A stretch of DNA of 64,000 nt from Perkinsus olseni (GCA_013115125.1 JABANN010000004.1:119965-183964), one strand, 5' to 3'. Shown: positions 11,441 to 23,358, numbered from the stretch's first letter. A program made the numbers and translations. Notes: a model not told the origin generated them from the letters alone.

Positions 11441-12385
11441 TCATCGGAATATGGGGCTATTGACGTCACTGTAGCGATCCGCATTCGTAGCGTCCAGTCG
11501 ATGAGTGAAGGTCCGTATTATTGTATCCAAATTATGTGTAGTGCCTCCCCTCTTGTTCTGATTAACCTATCAAAAGCGCCACTTTACCACCGGTCAACAT
11601 AACGCCCGTTCCTACTCTCGAGACCTCATTCTCATCCAAGGCTATACCTAACGTCTGTTTAACATTGATAACCCTGTCTAAAACATGCGTGTACTGACGG
11701 TCGTAGTACTTCTGTTTATCCTTTTGCTTTGACTGATCTGATAGATACCTGTAACATTACATCATCCGTCGCACTATCTATGCCCAACTACTCATAGTAT
11801 CTCTGACGACGCTCCAATCCGTCAACGTACTCATGCTTGGCGAGATCTGACAGCTCCGACACTGCTGATCTCTCCCACCTATCCAACGGCGATTTCCTCC
11901 GATCAGGATGATGGGGCGACTCACTTCATAATCTCCCGCATAATCCTAGCATCCCTTCGTCGTACACAGCGCTCGAAGCAGAGGTGTGTTGCCTTACAGC
12001 CAATAAGGCGAGCGTATCTGTTGAGCACTCTCGGCTGACGAAGCTGCCTTTCCCTGCTACTACGGTCGCCTTGGATGCTCCCTCTGAATGCCATAATCAA
12101 GACATCGTTCAAGCGCGTAAAACTCATTCATACAGTCGGGTATATGCTGGAGGGATGACTCTAGTAAGAAGAATAAGAGTAACAGGGATGAGGTGAATAC
12201 TACGTGGCATGGAGTGTGGCATGTCTGGATACTGTATACGATCCTTCAGGCTATGAAGCTCCGCCCAGGTCAGGTTAGAACTGAAGAAAGGGAAGAAGAT
12301 CTGCCGAGTTACTCCATTGGTGAGTTGCTTACTCTCGCTCAAACTTATTGAGCTCGGTGCGATCTGTACGATTGACCTTAGCCAT
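11441..12385 (-). CDS. twin CX9C protein with C-terminal coiled coil, tandem copy A
   Basis: The start at 12383-12385 gives MAKVNRTDRTELNKFERE, an intron, then SNLTWAELHSLKDRIQYPD and MPHSMPR. The first pair, C-MNEFYALER-C, lies near 12140-12110 and the second, C-KATHLCFER-C, near 11990-11960, each with nine residues between cysteines. After these come PHHPDRRKSPLDRWERS, SDLAKHEYVDGLERRQRYY, KYYDRQYTHVLDRVINVKQT and QNKRGGTTHNLDTIIR, ending YSDVNSPIFR at the stop 11441-11443. The CX9C region resembles complex I subunit NDUFB7, whose fold is held by disulfides in the intermembrane space. The coiled-coil tail is extra. It starts 114 bases after the TVP23 stop on the same strand, and copy B follows 128 bases downstream. 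The function is inferred from the cysteine pattern only. Confidence 0.58.
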
Positions 12386-12498
12386 TAGTAACAGAAGTCC
12401 TGTAGAATATGCTGATGAAGTGGTCAACTCAACGCACTGGATAGGACAGGGAAAGAACAATTTACAAAATAGTGACAATTATGATACAAGGGCGGCTA

Positions 12499-13505
12499 CT
12501 ACTGCGAAGACGGCCCCCTGAACCAATTACCAGCCTTTGATACTAGCCCGCCGATGCCGCCTCCTTGGGAGACCATGGCGCCCAATGCCTGCTGCGATGC
12601 CCACGATTGCAACCGACGCTGGGACTCTAAGAGACGACAGCCGAAAGTGTTGTACATGTCGAGAGATAGAGATGTACCTTTTGAGCATTTCCAATACCCA
12701 ACAACATTAGCAAAGGAAAGGATGAGGCCCATGATGTTGAGTACAACGTAGTCGAATGATAGGGATATTAAGTTGGATATGGCACCACCAAGCCAGAATA
12801 AAGGGAAGATGTACTGATCATGACGACGAGGTTTGGTGTGGGTCCAAGCCTACTGGCAATATTACCAAAGCTCCCCAGAATATTGTCTTATCCGTTGGAT
12901 TGAGAGATCTCTCAAACTCCTCTCCCTGTGATTCGAACACCCATGTTGATTGACCAGGCTCACCACCAGCTTCCGAATCCTTCGATGTCTCATACTCGTT
13001 CCACCATCGTAGGCCGACTAGGAGCCTATGGAGTCGTGACCACAGTACGAGCCAACGGCCAATCTCATCATGACTACCTTCCTGTTACATTCTTAACCGT
13101 CCAGAAGTCCAGCGCCAGGCATGTAGTGGTACAGACAAAGGTAACTATGGACGGCGACTTGGGAAAGGCTCAGCGGTGGGACCCATAATACTCACTTATA
13201 TAGCTCTTGCCTGATATATAATATACAACCCAGTAGGAGAATATGGCAGCTAGTTTGAATAGGATATGGAAGACACATACCCAGGGATGGGCTGAATGAG
13301 CCAATACTGTGTTGGAGAAAGTACCTGATGAGCTACATACAGTGGAAAGGCGTATACCAGCAGTACTACCAGCACGGGTATCAGTGGCCACTTCGGGACC
13401 ATCCACGCCACCTATGGGAGGTAGGGCACTGGTGGAGAAGTCACTAAACTCCAGTCTAACATTCTGGGAGTCACTGCCACTACCAGCACCAGCCGGATCG
13501 GTCAT
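12499..13505 (-). CDS. TVP23: TVP23 family Golgi membrane protein (FAM18/DUF846)
   Basis: The start at 13503-13505 (MTDPAGAGSGSDSQN) leads to a Ser/Gly-rich cytosolic region and then AHPWVCVFHILFKLAAIFSY, the first family block and first helix. Further exons give CLALDFWTVKNVTGR, LLVGLRWWNEYETSKDSEAG, WVFESQGEEFER, DKTIFWGALVILPV and NIMGLILSFANVVGYWKCSK. These are the conserved TVP23 blocks in the right order. The last exon is a glycine-rich tail ending GNWFRGPSSQ at 12499. TVP23 proteins have four membrane helices and act in late Golgi to endosome traffic, with YIP-family partners. Four or five introns of about 40 to 60 bases join the blocks. The gene diverges from an HVA22/REEP gene, another endomembrane protein. 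Confidence 0.88.
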
Positions 13506-13756
13506 TTTTAATACTACTGTGGACAGACCAGTGAGGGTAAAAGATAGATGGTACAACCGAAATCGTGTTTCCAGCGGACAGTCCCCTCGGAGTAGATACA
13601 CCAAGGAATCGGTCATCACGTGCAGTTCAAAAAATGAAAACCGCGAAACAAAACACACTTCGCTCCGTCGTCCGTTTGAAATTTGTGATGCTGCAGAGAC
13701 ATGGGCTCATCGTCGTTGCTGTCGCGTTGTAGAATTTGTTAAGTAGTGGAGTGTCT
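13506..13756. promoter_or_regulatory. divergent promoter region between TVP23 (-) and the HVA22/REEP gene (+)
   Basis: These 251 bases separate two divergent start codons. It has an A-rich patch near 13625-13655 and no coding block. Shared control of two endomembrane genes is possible but not shown. Confidence 0.4.
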
Positions 13757-14490
13757 ATGTCCTGCTGCTTTGGTATGGATAAGAAGATCAAGGATTTGAA
13801 CGCTAAGCTTTATGATGTTGGCCCCGTTAAACAAGCTTCGGATCTCTCGGGATTGGCACCGGTATTACTACTACCATTCATCGACATTCTGTTATCTCTC
13901 TCCTGTCGTAGGTGGGTGTATGCTCCCTCCTTGCCGGGGCTTTTATTGGATCCCTATGCCTACTGACTGGATGTGCGGTTAACACCGTTTGTAATCTGGT
14001 TGGATTCTGTTATCCCGTATACAAGAGTTATGAGCTCGTCGAGGCGGCCAACCCCACTAATGATCAAACTAAGGTCAGTCATCATCATAACCCGAGTAGG
14101 TGATGAGCTATGCTGTCGTCTGTCCGCAGGCTATATTGACCTATTGGACGGTCTTTGGGGGTTTCATGTTGGTTGAGGCTATTATCGATAATCTCTTCTT
14201 CTGGGTGCCCCTATACTATTTCCTAAGGGTCGGCTTCCAGGTAGTGATGACATCCCATGCCAACCAACGACATCCCGACGCTTCTCAGGTATACCTGTTC
14301 TACCCCGACTTCCGTGGATCTTCTAAGCTATACGCCCTAGCTGTCAAGCCCACTCTCACTCATGTTGCCAAGCTCTCCCCGTTGGTCACTGCCACTCCCA
14401 CAGTAGGTTACCCTGCTGTTACCTCCTCCCAAGCATCTTCCCCATTTTCAGGCCGCCGCGGCTGGAGGTGCTGGCAAGCGATCTGATTGA
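13757..14490 (+). CDS. HVA22/REEP (TB2/DP1) family ER-shaping protein
   Basis: The start at 13757 gives MSCCFGMDKKIKDLNAKLYD. The next exon carries hydrophobic helices and the family block LVGFCYPVYKSYELVEA. After an intron near 14078-14130 comes AILTYWTVFGGFMLVEAIID and then LFFWVPLYYFLRVGFQV, the hallmark TB2/DP1 core. Another intron leads to YLFYPDFRGSSKLYALAVKP, also conserved in the family. The tail after a last intron reads AAAAGGAGKRSD and stops at 14488-14490. REEP5/Yop1/HVA22 proteins insert hairpins into the ER membrane and bend it into tubules. The length, about 180 to 190 residues, fits. The last two splice sites are the least sure. Confidence 0.85.
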
Positions 14491-14796
14491 TATGCTGGTG
14501 CTGTTATGTCGACTGAGGGGTGGATCATCGCCTACCGCCATGCAGGTAGACTCGTGCTGGTATCATTCACATGTTATTGATACCAACACACAACTACTAC
14601 CATTGATGGCAATGATGATCGTACCATGCTGCTACTGCTAATACTGCCAACAACAACAACAACTAATCATTCCCATCCATTATCATATCCCCTTTTATTG
14701 CTGCATCAGTTTGAACTTAGTACTATTCACCATTGTTGAGCTTGGTGTAGTCGGGGCCATCGCGGCACTGTGAAAGCCCTAGTTTGATACTGTATA
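14491..14796 (+). other. intergenic stretch between the REEP and four-helix genes
   Basis: This 306-base stretch contains a run of CAA repeats near 14648-14665. No exon-like frame or RNA gene was seen. Confidence 0.4.
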
Positions 14797-16258
14797 ATGT
14801 CTACCACTAAGCAACGAAGTAGAAGAGGACTTCCCACCAAGAAGAGGCCGGCATTCCGGCTCAACAGAGTCCTGTTCACACTTGCCTACTTCGTCATCCT
14901 CTTGGCCCTATCGGCCTGGGCTTTAGTCATGTGGTTCCAGTCAACAGCACAAGTTGATGCCTCCTTACTATCCCGTCTCACTGGACAACAGGTAGTACTA
15001 ATACTGGCTCATCATTTTGATAACTCTCTTCATCTTGGCAGCTCACGGACCTCGCCCAAAGATACGGCGTTAATCTGGTCATACCAGCCAACCCTATTGG
15101 TATAAGCGTTAATCTTATCCTTACTGCAGCAATTCTAGCCCCAGTGGCAGCTGCAATAGGGATAGCCAAGAGAAGTATTCTAAAATTAAGGTAGGCTCTC
15201 TCAGTAGCGGTACAGCTCTGTAGCCAGCATGTTACAGGTCAATGCACTGCCTATCTGCTATTCTCGCAACATTACTCGTGATATCCTTGTTGGCAATCGT
15301 TTGTTGTGGCGTACTGGTATGTATCTGTTTCTATGGTGTGGGCATAGTATCCGATCTCACTCATCAGGAGATACAACGTGAGGTAGGAGTAGCAGCAGGC
15401 CTAGTCGTGTTATTGAATGTGGATCATCATCTCTAGCTGCTCACTGTTGTTTTTTAGTTGGCTTCCTACGGGGCACCCCTTGATACATCTAATATCTCCC
15501 ATACTGTTGCGATGTAATGGGTGATGGACCGTCCTATCACCGTCATCACTGTCATTAGTATTCAGGTTTGTACCATCAGCTGTAACACTGTATGAACTGG
15601 GTAGATGCACCTCGACCCCAGCTGTGGTCAGTTGTGCCACTCCCCAACTTGATGCTATCTCGTGCCCCGCTGTCCCACGTCAAGGTACTCATCGCCTCCT
15701 CCCCTTCCTCTACGCCACCCCCTACTTACAGGTGTTGAATTCGTGAGCATTGTGAATAGGATATGTTCATCCTTACCGGCCGTCACTGATTATCCCGTCT
15801 TCAACGACCGCTGCCACGCCTGCGTAGCGACAGCTGCTGCCGGCCGCCCTACCCCTGCATCCCAGGTGAGTAGTACCGTTACCTCCCACCGACCACCTCG
15901 TCGTTGAGCTTAGGTGGCCTGCTTATGTGGTACCCAGTTGGAGCTGTACCTCAACGCCATCTCCCCAGAGCAACAGGCCAAGTGGAAGGAGACAGCCATC
16001 TTCAATGGTGTCACGGCTGGTATAGCAATCGTTACTCTACTCTTGTGGATTGGCTCACAGGTATCACGTATAATGATGACGGCAGAGGCAGTTCGTTATG
16101 GCTCGATATCTTTTTAGGTCATGTGCCCTACCTGCCTCGTTAGACGGCAGCATCCTCTTGTTGATACTATAACTGCAACGGAGGAAGGGAGATCACCTAC
16201 CCCTCCGGGACACAAGGAGACAGCTAGCCCCTGCTCTGACGGTGATGAGATGGATGAT

Positions 16259-16298
<40 letters not shown>

Positions 16299-16387
16299 CT
16301 ATAATAAATCCACCTGTATCCCCCGGAGCTGGTGGTGTAGGCTGCGTACCTGGCCCCAGCAACAAGTCGTACCAACCGTTGCCTTAG
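14797..16387 (+). CDS. four-helix membrane protein, tetraspanin-like layout, with poly-Ser tail
   Basis: The start at 14797 gives a basic N-terminus (MSTTKQRSRRGLPTKKRP) and helix 1 near LFTLAYFVILLALSAWALVM. The second exon has LTDLAQRYGVNLVIP and helix 2, NLILTAAILAPVAAAIGIA. The third has helix 3, ILATLLVISLLAIVCCGVL. Several small exons follow with spaced cysteines (VCTISCNTV, NRICSS, RCHACVA, VACLCGTQ). The last helix, GVTAGIAIVTLLLWIGS, precedes a cytosolic tail, MCPTCLVRRQHPLVD, with a long serine run, ending at 16387. Three helices, a Cys-rich loop and a fourth helix is the tetraspanin plan, but I do not see a clear CCG motif in the loop. Introns are about 45 to 60 bases. Call it tetraspanin-like only by layout. 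Confidence 0.6.
16258..16299 (+). repeat. AGC microsatellite encoding poly-serine
   Basis: About 13 AGC triplets occur in a row inside the last exon of the four-helix protein gene. They give a serine run in frame. Such runs often vary in length between strains. Confidence 0.9.
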
Positions 16388-16549
16388 TAACGCTTTTGTA
16401 TTATCCATGAGGTGAGTCACCCCTTCCTCAGCAAGGGCCATTGTAGTTCCTCGCCATTGTAGAACAGACCCTCCGTGTGATTATCACCACCTCTCTGTAC
16501 AGTACCTGTGCTGTACTCTACCATTTCATCATCATCATCTAATATTCTT

Positions 16550-18438
16550 ATTATTATGAGCAGTCCTTACCTTCCTAGTCGTCCTAGTCGCTGTGACTCT
16601 ACTACGACCTCGTCGGGCTGTAGTAGCCGTTTCTGTTGTTACCCTAGGTCTGTATACCCGTCGCCCTATCGTCACTATTATTGTCATTGCTAACGTCACT
16701 CGTCCTTCTCCACCTTGTCCTTCCCTCCATACACTACGCTACCTGCTGTAGCCAAGAAGCGTAGGAGGGTACAGCAGCCCTTCGCTGTTGCTGGAATTCT
16801 CGTAGTATTTCTAGGCGTAATGTCGCTTTGTGACTCCAACAACGACTGCTATTGTTCCCTCTCTTGATGCTGATGCCCTTGTTGTAGCCATCAGTGTTAC
16901 GGGTCGTAGAAATGGTAGTAGCATTGTTCTGTCATCTTGTGCATCACCGTCGTAGTGTCGTCAGTATCAGTCGTGTTTCTAGATCAGCCCCCTTGAATTG
17001 TGCATCTGTAGGCAGCAGGTAGAGTATCATTATTCCCGTTGGCCGCTGCCCATGCCCGCCACCTCCCCTCTTGCCTTCACTACCTCCCCTCGCAGTAAAA
17101 GAGTTGCTCATCCGGTCATACGGCTCAACTCCTACGTTACATCGTAGTGCTTGTTCGCCTCCCTAGAGGGAGTGGTATCTTCCTCCTTGCCAGACACTCT
17201 GATGAGCCGTATAATGGTATCAGCTTCAGTGGCACGTTCGATGAAGGCGCTCTACCCACCACCAATGGGTAGTACTACTACTGACTGTAAGCAAGGGACT
17301 CCTCTCTGTAGGATACAGGGCCACTCTATACAACGGAATATCTTCAACCCATACTCGACGATGAAGGCAAGCTCAATGTTCACAGCGGTCTCGAGGAAAG
17401 CCGCTGGTTGTCGATGTACTGATACTACCGGGTAGTTGTCGAATATGACAATCGTATGCTCCTCAGCATGCGACTCCTTCATAGCATCACCTACCGCAAC
17501 TACCTTCCATGATGACCCACGTACAGCCAGCCCACATCCATTACAGGGAAAAGCTTCTCTACCATCGGGGGATGACAGAGCTACTATAGCTGTCACTGAC
17601 ACGCGTAGTGGTGGCTTCTATTGTGTGCAGCGGTCTGTCCCACTTGGATTGTGACCAGGTGTCCCCAACACGGGAGAAGTACCACCGCCATTACTGCGGC
17701 GACTCAGAGTAACTGCAAGACATTACCAACGGGGCATTGTTGGGTTCGACGGTCCTCTATACGAGGATACTGTGTTCTACAGTCAGCCAAGGGCCCACTT
17801 GCAACAAGTAGTGGTCATCTCCTAGGCATATCGTAGTGATATTCTCGCATCAGATACATCGCCGGAAGGACGTCCAGGATAGGGTCAGGTTAGAGGCGCT
17901 CAGTCGTCAGCGCAAGGTACGACGTGATAACTGACTAATAGGCTTTGGATGGTACTAATGCAGAGTGCCTCGGCAATAGGGGAGCCCCGTCACAAGTACA
18001 CCCCTCTGAAGCCTGAGGAGGCCCCAGAGGGCTGGCATGCTTGTCGAGGGTGGGATATACCATTGCAGACTAAACGTGTGGACCCAGTAGAACATCCTCA
18101 ACGGTAGTAGAGAGCAGTTGGTGTAGTGCTGCAGGGAGGAGTGTCACAGGTTTTATAAAACGAAGGAACGGATATGGCCCAGGTTCGTCCCTACATGGGA
18201 CATAGAGAGGGCGAGGGCACTGAGGAAAGCTGACACTCGAGAGAGGAGTAGCACGGCATTAGCCTCGGATAGGTACTCTCTTTTGCAGGCGCGGATATCT
18301 TCGGTCAACGGTCGGCCTTCTCATGGCGTAATGAGGCCGATCGCTGTGGTCCATCGCAATCACATAGCAAGTGTACTGAGTCATGTTGTGTACCTTCTGG
18401 TTGATGTTCTAAGGAAGAGGGTGTTGAGTTGGTCCTAG
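16550..18438 (+). CDS. unrecognised multi-exon membrane protein gene
   Basis: A series of plus-strand coding blocks lies between the four-helix gene and RPB10. They are a helix block ([20 protein letters not shown]), a second helix ([17 protein letters not shown]), [106 protein letters not shown] and a long final exon from about 18150. The final exon starts [19 protein letters not shown] and ends [10 protein letters not shown] at 18436-18438. Introns of 25 to 60 bases separate them. The blocks may belong to one protein with N-terminal helices and a charged C-terminus, or to two genes. I recognise no family. The start is not fixed. Confidence 0.42.
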
Positions 18439-18507
18439 TGTTCACACTAGGGAGTACGTTCATCGCGACGCAGGCTTTTTCCCTTTGTACCTTCCCCCTT
18501 CACAGAA

Positions 18508-18944
18508 ATGATCATCCCTATTCGATGCTTCACTTGCGGCAAGGTAGGCTGATAATAATCCAAGGCTACCATCAGCACCATTTTCTCCATTCTGGGTGTC
18601 AGGTTATCGGCAATAAGTGGGATACTTACCTCAACTTGTTGCAGGAAGGGAAGTCAGAAGGTCAGGCCCTTACGGAGCTAGGCATGGAGAGGTCATACAA
18701 CTAACACTATTCGAAAGATCAGTCATCACTCTACTCTCCCGAGTCTCCATGACTATTTTGTTATGGATTGCTCTCATGTACAGTGCTATACTCAGCTGGC
18801 TCATAGTATCCGTCCTTGGTGGCACGGTCATTGAGCTTCATCACTGTCGTTCTACTTAGATACTGCTGCAGGCGTATGTTGCTCACTCACGTGGATTTAA
18901 TCGAGAAGCTATTGAACTATAACATCCTCGAGAAGAGGCAGTAA
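18508..18944 (+). CDS. RPB10: RPB10 / RPABC5, zinc-ribbon subunit shared by RNA polymerases I, II and III
   Basis: Exon 1 (18508-18543) encodes [12 protein letters not shown]. Exon 2 (18603-18691) gives [20 protein letters not shown] and [10 protein letters not shown]. Exon 3 (18860-18944) gives [20 protein letters not shown] and NILEKRQ, then TAA. The introns are 59 and 168 bases with GT-AG ends; the second splits the Arg codon before the CC pair. The zinc site is complete: CFTC near the start and the CC of YCCRRM. RPB10 is a very conserved subunit of about 67 to 70 residues that binds the large subunits during assembly. Length and sequence fit exactly. The second intron is about three times the local norm and contains an open frame that would add a hydrophobic tail if read through. 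Confidence 0.95.
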
Positions 18945-19106
18945 CTGGAGAAGCCTTCTCTCTGCCTGTTACTGGTATAATAAATAAATGACGAAGAAGC
19001 AGCAGCAGGAGGCCAAAACGTTATATACTTTCCCTCAATCATTCGTCCTCGAGTTTCAGTCAGTGGGGGGTAAAGGTCATTGGAATGAGTACAATCATTC
19101 AGTGTG

Positions 19107-22100
19107 ATGCCATCATCAGCATCAGCACCTCCCTCTATCGTTGGTCCGACAGTACCTTCGGGCACCGGGATATCAGAGGGCGACGAGCCTAACCGTAGAC
19201 GTGTACACACGGCAGTTGGTGGCCCAATGCGTAGCCCCATGCACGGTAATAGGCAGCAGCAGCAGCAGCAGCCGTCGCCGCCGCCGACGGCGTCGTGGTA
19301 GTTGTGGTTCTGACGAGCAAGTGTCGCGGTGTAGGCCGGGTAAGCACTACTGGAGATGATGAGGGGTCTCGTATCTGGCCACCTGAGCTACCCACGATAG
19401 AAGAAGGGAGAACCTCCTCCTACATGACACTGCCCTCTCATCAGAGCTGTGCTTCATCATCATCAACATCCCGTAGTAGTGTCCAGCAACCATCTCATAT
19501 GGTAGTAGTAGTACTCGTAGGAAGATCCTCCTAGTAGAGTTATCCAGGTTAGCCGTGGATCGGTTGCCTCAGTGGTGTCAGCCCTAAGAAGGGGCTCTAG
19601 CAACTTCTTCGCTGAGCATGCAACCCATAGTGACGGCAGTAAATGGGAGAATGCGCTCTCGGCAGTGGCTAGGAGGAGGGCATCCTTGCAATTCCCTCTC
19701 AAGCAAGCAGAACAGCAACTTCCGTCCGGGGGTATGATGCTCCTCAGTGCATAGGCTACTGTTGTTGTATTAAAAGGGATATACCTCAGGTGGATACGGC
19801 AGTGGCAACGACGCTGGCTATTCCAAGGCCGAGGCGGCTAAGCGGTTTCATCTGCCGCCCCCTGCTACAACGCCTCTACTGTATGAGAACTACGCATCAA
19901 TGCATCAGGTGGAGAGTGCACCAACGGAACAGTGCCTCGATGGCGGCTTGCGTAGCTTCGTCAAGTAGTACGACGACCCTGGAGGTATTCTCGGGTAGAT
20001 AGACTGTCGCAGGTATGATATGGATATGGAGGAGTGGGTGCTGGAATCTGGTACGCCACCAGAGGCTGTATCGTATCATGCTAAGGAGCAGCAAGATCAC
20101 AGGAAGGATTGGGAGGTAGGTGGCAGCTTTCTCTCCTACCCCACTTACTCTCCTCCCTACTAGAAACTAGATGCGGAGACCCTCAGCCATCTCCTATCGG
20201 AGGGTAAGCTGATGCCCAAGCGACCAGGGAAGGGTGCCTATCGTAAACTATGGCTCATCATCATACTCACCAGCGTTATGGGTAATAAGAGGGTGCCTGC
20301 GGTGGCTATTCTTCCTCATCGTCATCACTATCTGTAGGTACGGTACTATCGGCACTCATTGATGCAGCAGTGAGGATGTTAGTGTCAGCGAAGGTACTAA
20401 CAATACTCTCATTGGCATCACCGTCGCCGGCATCATCGTAATCTCAGTCGGAGTTAACTACATGGTTGAGTGTATTGATTGATATACTCTTCGTCCTCTC
20501 TGCCCGTATGCTTATGATAGCCCAACCATTGGCTGAGGGCAGTGGTATACCCGAGATGAAGTGTGAATTGGGCGGGGCCAGCCATCTACTTGGGTAAAGC
20601 CTCGGCCGCCATTCCCTCTCCACTGCACTTCACTCTAGGTTCTTTCGTCCTGGCGTATTAGTGGCCAAGGCGATAGGTCTGATCTTGGTTATCTCTGCTG
20701 GTCTACCAGTGGGAGCTGAGGGTCCTATGGTACACATTTCGGCCTGTATCGGTTCGTTCCTTCTGCGATTACCCTTCTTCGCCAGTGTACGGCAAATCCC
20801 CAACGTAAGTAGTGCGATGGCCTAGTCGATAGAGACCCCAGCAACCCTTGCCAGACGCGACGTCAAGTGCTATCAGCAGCTGTAGCGACCGGTGTTGCTG
20901 CTATATTCAGAGCTCCCATCGGTGGGGTACTCTTCGCCTTAGAAGTCACTTCCAATCACTTCTTCATCAATACGTAATATTACTCGCCGCCGCCGCCTCC
21001 GCCGCCACTAGCCTTGGTCGCGTCCAGAGTACCAGCGGCGGCGCCCTGCTGCTGCAGGTACTGGATATGTCTTGTGGCGTCGGTCGTCGGTTCATTCGTG
21101 TTCGTATGTGTCAAGACGTCTCCTCTGGTTGGTCTACGGCCCTTCATGTTTAGCGACCTACACTTCTCCAGCTACGAGTCGCCACTCCGGGTACTACTCT
21201 ACAACTCCTGCTAGTCGGCTCATCAATCCTCACCAGGTCATCGGGTTTGCTGCCTATGGTGTCATCCTCGGCCTGCTCGGCGGCTACTTCATCAAGGCAT
21301 TCGCTTACACTGGTCGCCTTCTAGCCGATTTCCAGAGGTTCTGGGCGACGCACCTCACCTTCAGGAAGGTAGTAGTTATTTTCTCTAATGGATGGGAATG
21401 TTGTCATCCTCTTTAGCGGCATATCGTACCCGGCAGAGGCCTTAGACAGGCCCAGAGAGGTCCCAATCGTCAATGGGTGGAGGACAGCGGTGCTGCCGCC
21501 ATGGCTGCATCTTCGTCTACTGCCGATCGTCGAGGGAGTAGGCCAGTGCCATCTTGTGTTACATCGACATCCTCATCCTCCTCCTCGTTGTCTACAGGCC
21601 TCCTACCTCAGAGTGGTGATCCTAGTTTTGTACGCCCTGATGCAGTTAGTGTGTATCGGCGACGAGAATCGTCAGCACCATGGAATGAGGAGGTCCATGA
21701 CAGGTCTACTACTCCACCACCGCCACCATCCATGCATCAAGGAATACGTAATTGAGAGGTAGAAACTATGGAATGGTGATGATGGGTTGGCGTAGGTACG
21801 CGGCTGCTCCGAGGGTGGTATAGGCTGAGAGCTCCTAAACAGAGTTGTCTATTCTTCCTACTAGTCGTGTTCACCCTGCTCAACTCTGTTATATCTCGTG
21901 CATTGCCGCCCCTAGGCGATGCTCTACAGCCACAAGTAGGCTTTCCATACTATCGCCTCCTCATGTATCTCTCCTCCACCTTAGTTCCTAGCCTCGGTTC
22001 TTGGCTCTGACGAGGACTACCCTCTGTATCAATGGGCCCTATGTCTCCTATTCAAAGTAATACCAACAGCTCTTACCATCACTATCATCCTAACCCCTCC

Positions 22101-23358
22101 ACCCTCAGTTATTTATCACGCTATTGGTCTTCAACCTACCACTACCTGCCGGCCTGGTCATACCGTCGTATGTACTGGGTGCCCTCATAGGCCGACTCAC
22201 GTATGAACTCATGCCCTCTACTACTCCTGATGACCAATTCGTAATATACCACACCACCACCATTCTCCTCGTTACCGTTGCCACCTAGGTTAACCCTTCA
22301 TCATTGGGATTGGTCGGTACAGTGGCCTTTGCGGCAGCTGTTACGCAGAGTTTCTCACTGCTAGTGGCCATATACGAGGTTGCCCCAAGTGCGTTTGTGC
22401 ATGGTCGGCTTCAGACATTTGTTCCTGTGTAGGCCTCGGTACTGGTGGTATGCTCCTGCCACTGTGTGTTGCGACGGTTGCTGGAGTCCTGGTGTCGGGG
22501 CAGATCTCACCTAGCATATTCGATGTCATACTTCTACGGAAGAATCTCCCAGGACGTCCCGCATTGACTAATCAGCAGAGGTATAGTAACAGTCGGGTAG
22601 TGTTCATGATGCTCATTCTATTGAGCAGAGGGATGCTGCCTGTGTGTGCTGTGATGACCCCTGCTAAGGACATTCCTAAGATACAGGATGATGCGTGGGA
22701 GCAGCATCCGGAGAGTATAGACCCGGATGTAGTCAATACTGTCTCTTCGCCGTTCATCATACCGGATTGTCCTCAGACACTCGACTGCCATCTTCCCAAG
22801 GTTCCCGTACTGTTATCGACTGAAAGCGGCCGTTCTATACTGGTTGCTGCAGCTCCTGTTGATCAGTAATGTTACCAATCTCTACATCTACCTCGTATGC
22901 ATCAGTCCTTGACAGACTACTGGAGCATTGTGGTGAAATGTCCCCCAGTGATTCAGCCGATGCTCTGTGTGACATGCTGCCATGGCTGGACGTATCCCCA
23001 ATGACATGCCCACCGGATGCTAGCGTATTACAGATCTACGGTAGAATGGAGTACAACTCAGAGCAGGTAATAGCAGCAGTAGCCTCCTCGCCCCGCGCCT
23101 TCCCGACTTCCATCTCAGGTTTGTTTCGTAACGTTCCGTGGCGAGCTCCTCGGTGCGGTGACAGCAGAAGACCTTCTGTACAGGTGATGCTGGCCACAGT
23201 CCACAGCGGCCTCCCATGTCGGTCTGTTCAGGGATCCTGTAGTACCCATTCCCCCGTCCCCTTCATCTCAAGGTAGTAGTGAAAGATTAAGGAGGAGGAT
23301 AGACGATGGGCTACACAATCATAATTTGCTAACTAGTTGTTTTAATAATAATCACTAA
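19107..23358 (+). CDS. CLC-family chloride channel or H+/Cl- exchanger with CBS domains
   Basis: The likely start at 19107 ([19 protein letters not shown]) opens a long, low-complexity cytosolic N-terminus spread over several exons, including [20 protein letters not shown] and [20 protein letters not shown]. The channel body begins near 20210 ([13 protein letters not shown]). Family motifs follow: GSGIPEMKC near 20540, [18 protein letters not shown] near 20707, [16 protein letters not shown] near 20910, [19 protein letters not shown] near 21245, and [20 protein letters not shown] near 22140. The C-terminal cytosolic part holds CBS pieces ([20 protein letters not shown] and [20 protein letters not shown]) and ends at 23356-23358. 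The gating Glu of the second motif is kept, but GKEGP reads GAEGP and GxFxP reads GLVIP. About fifteen short introns; many edges are approximate. Channel or exchanger mode cannot be told without the proton glutamate position. Confidence 0.85.
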
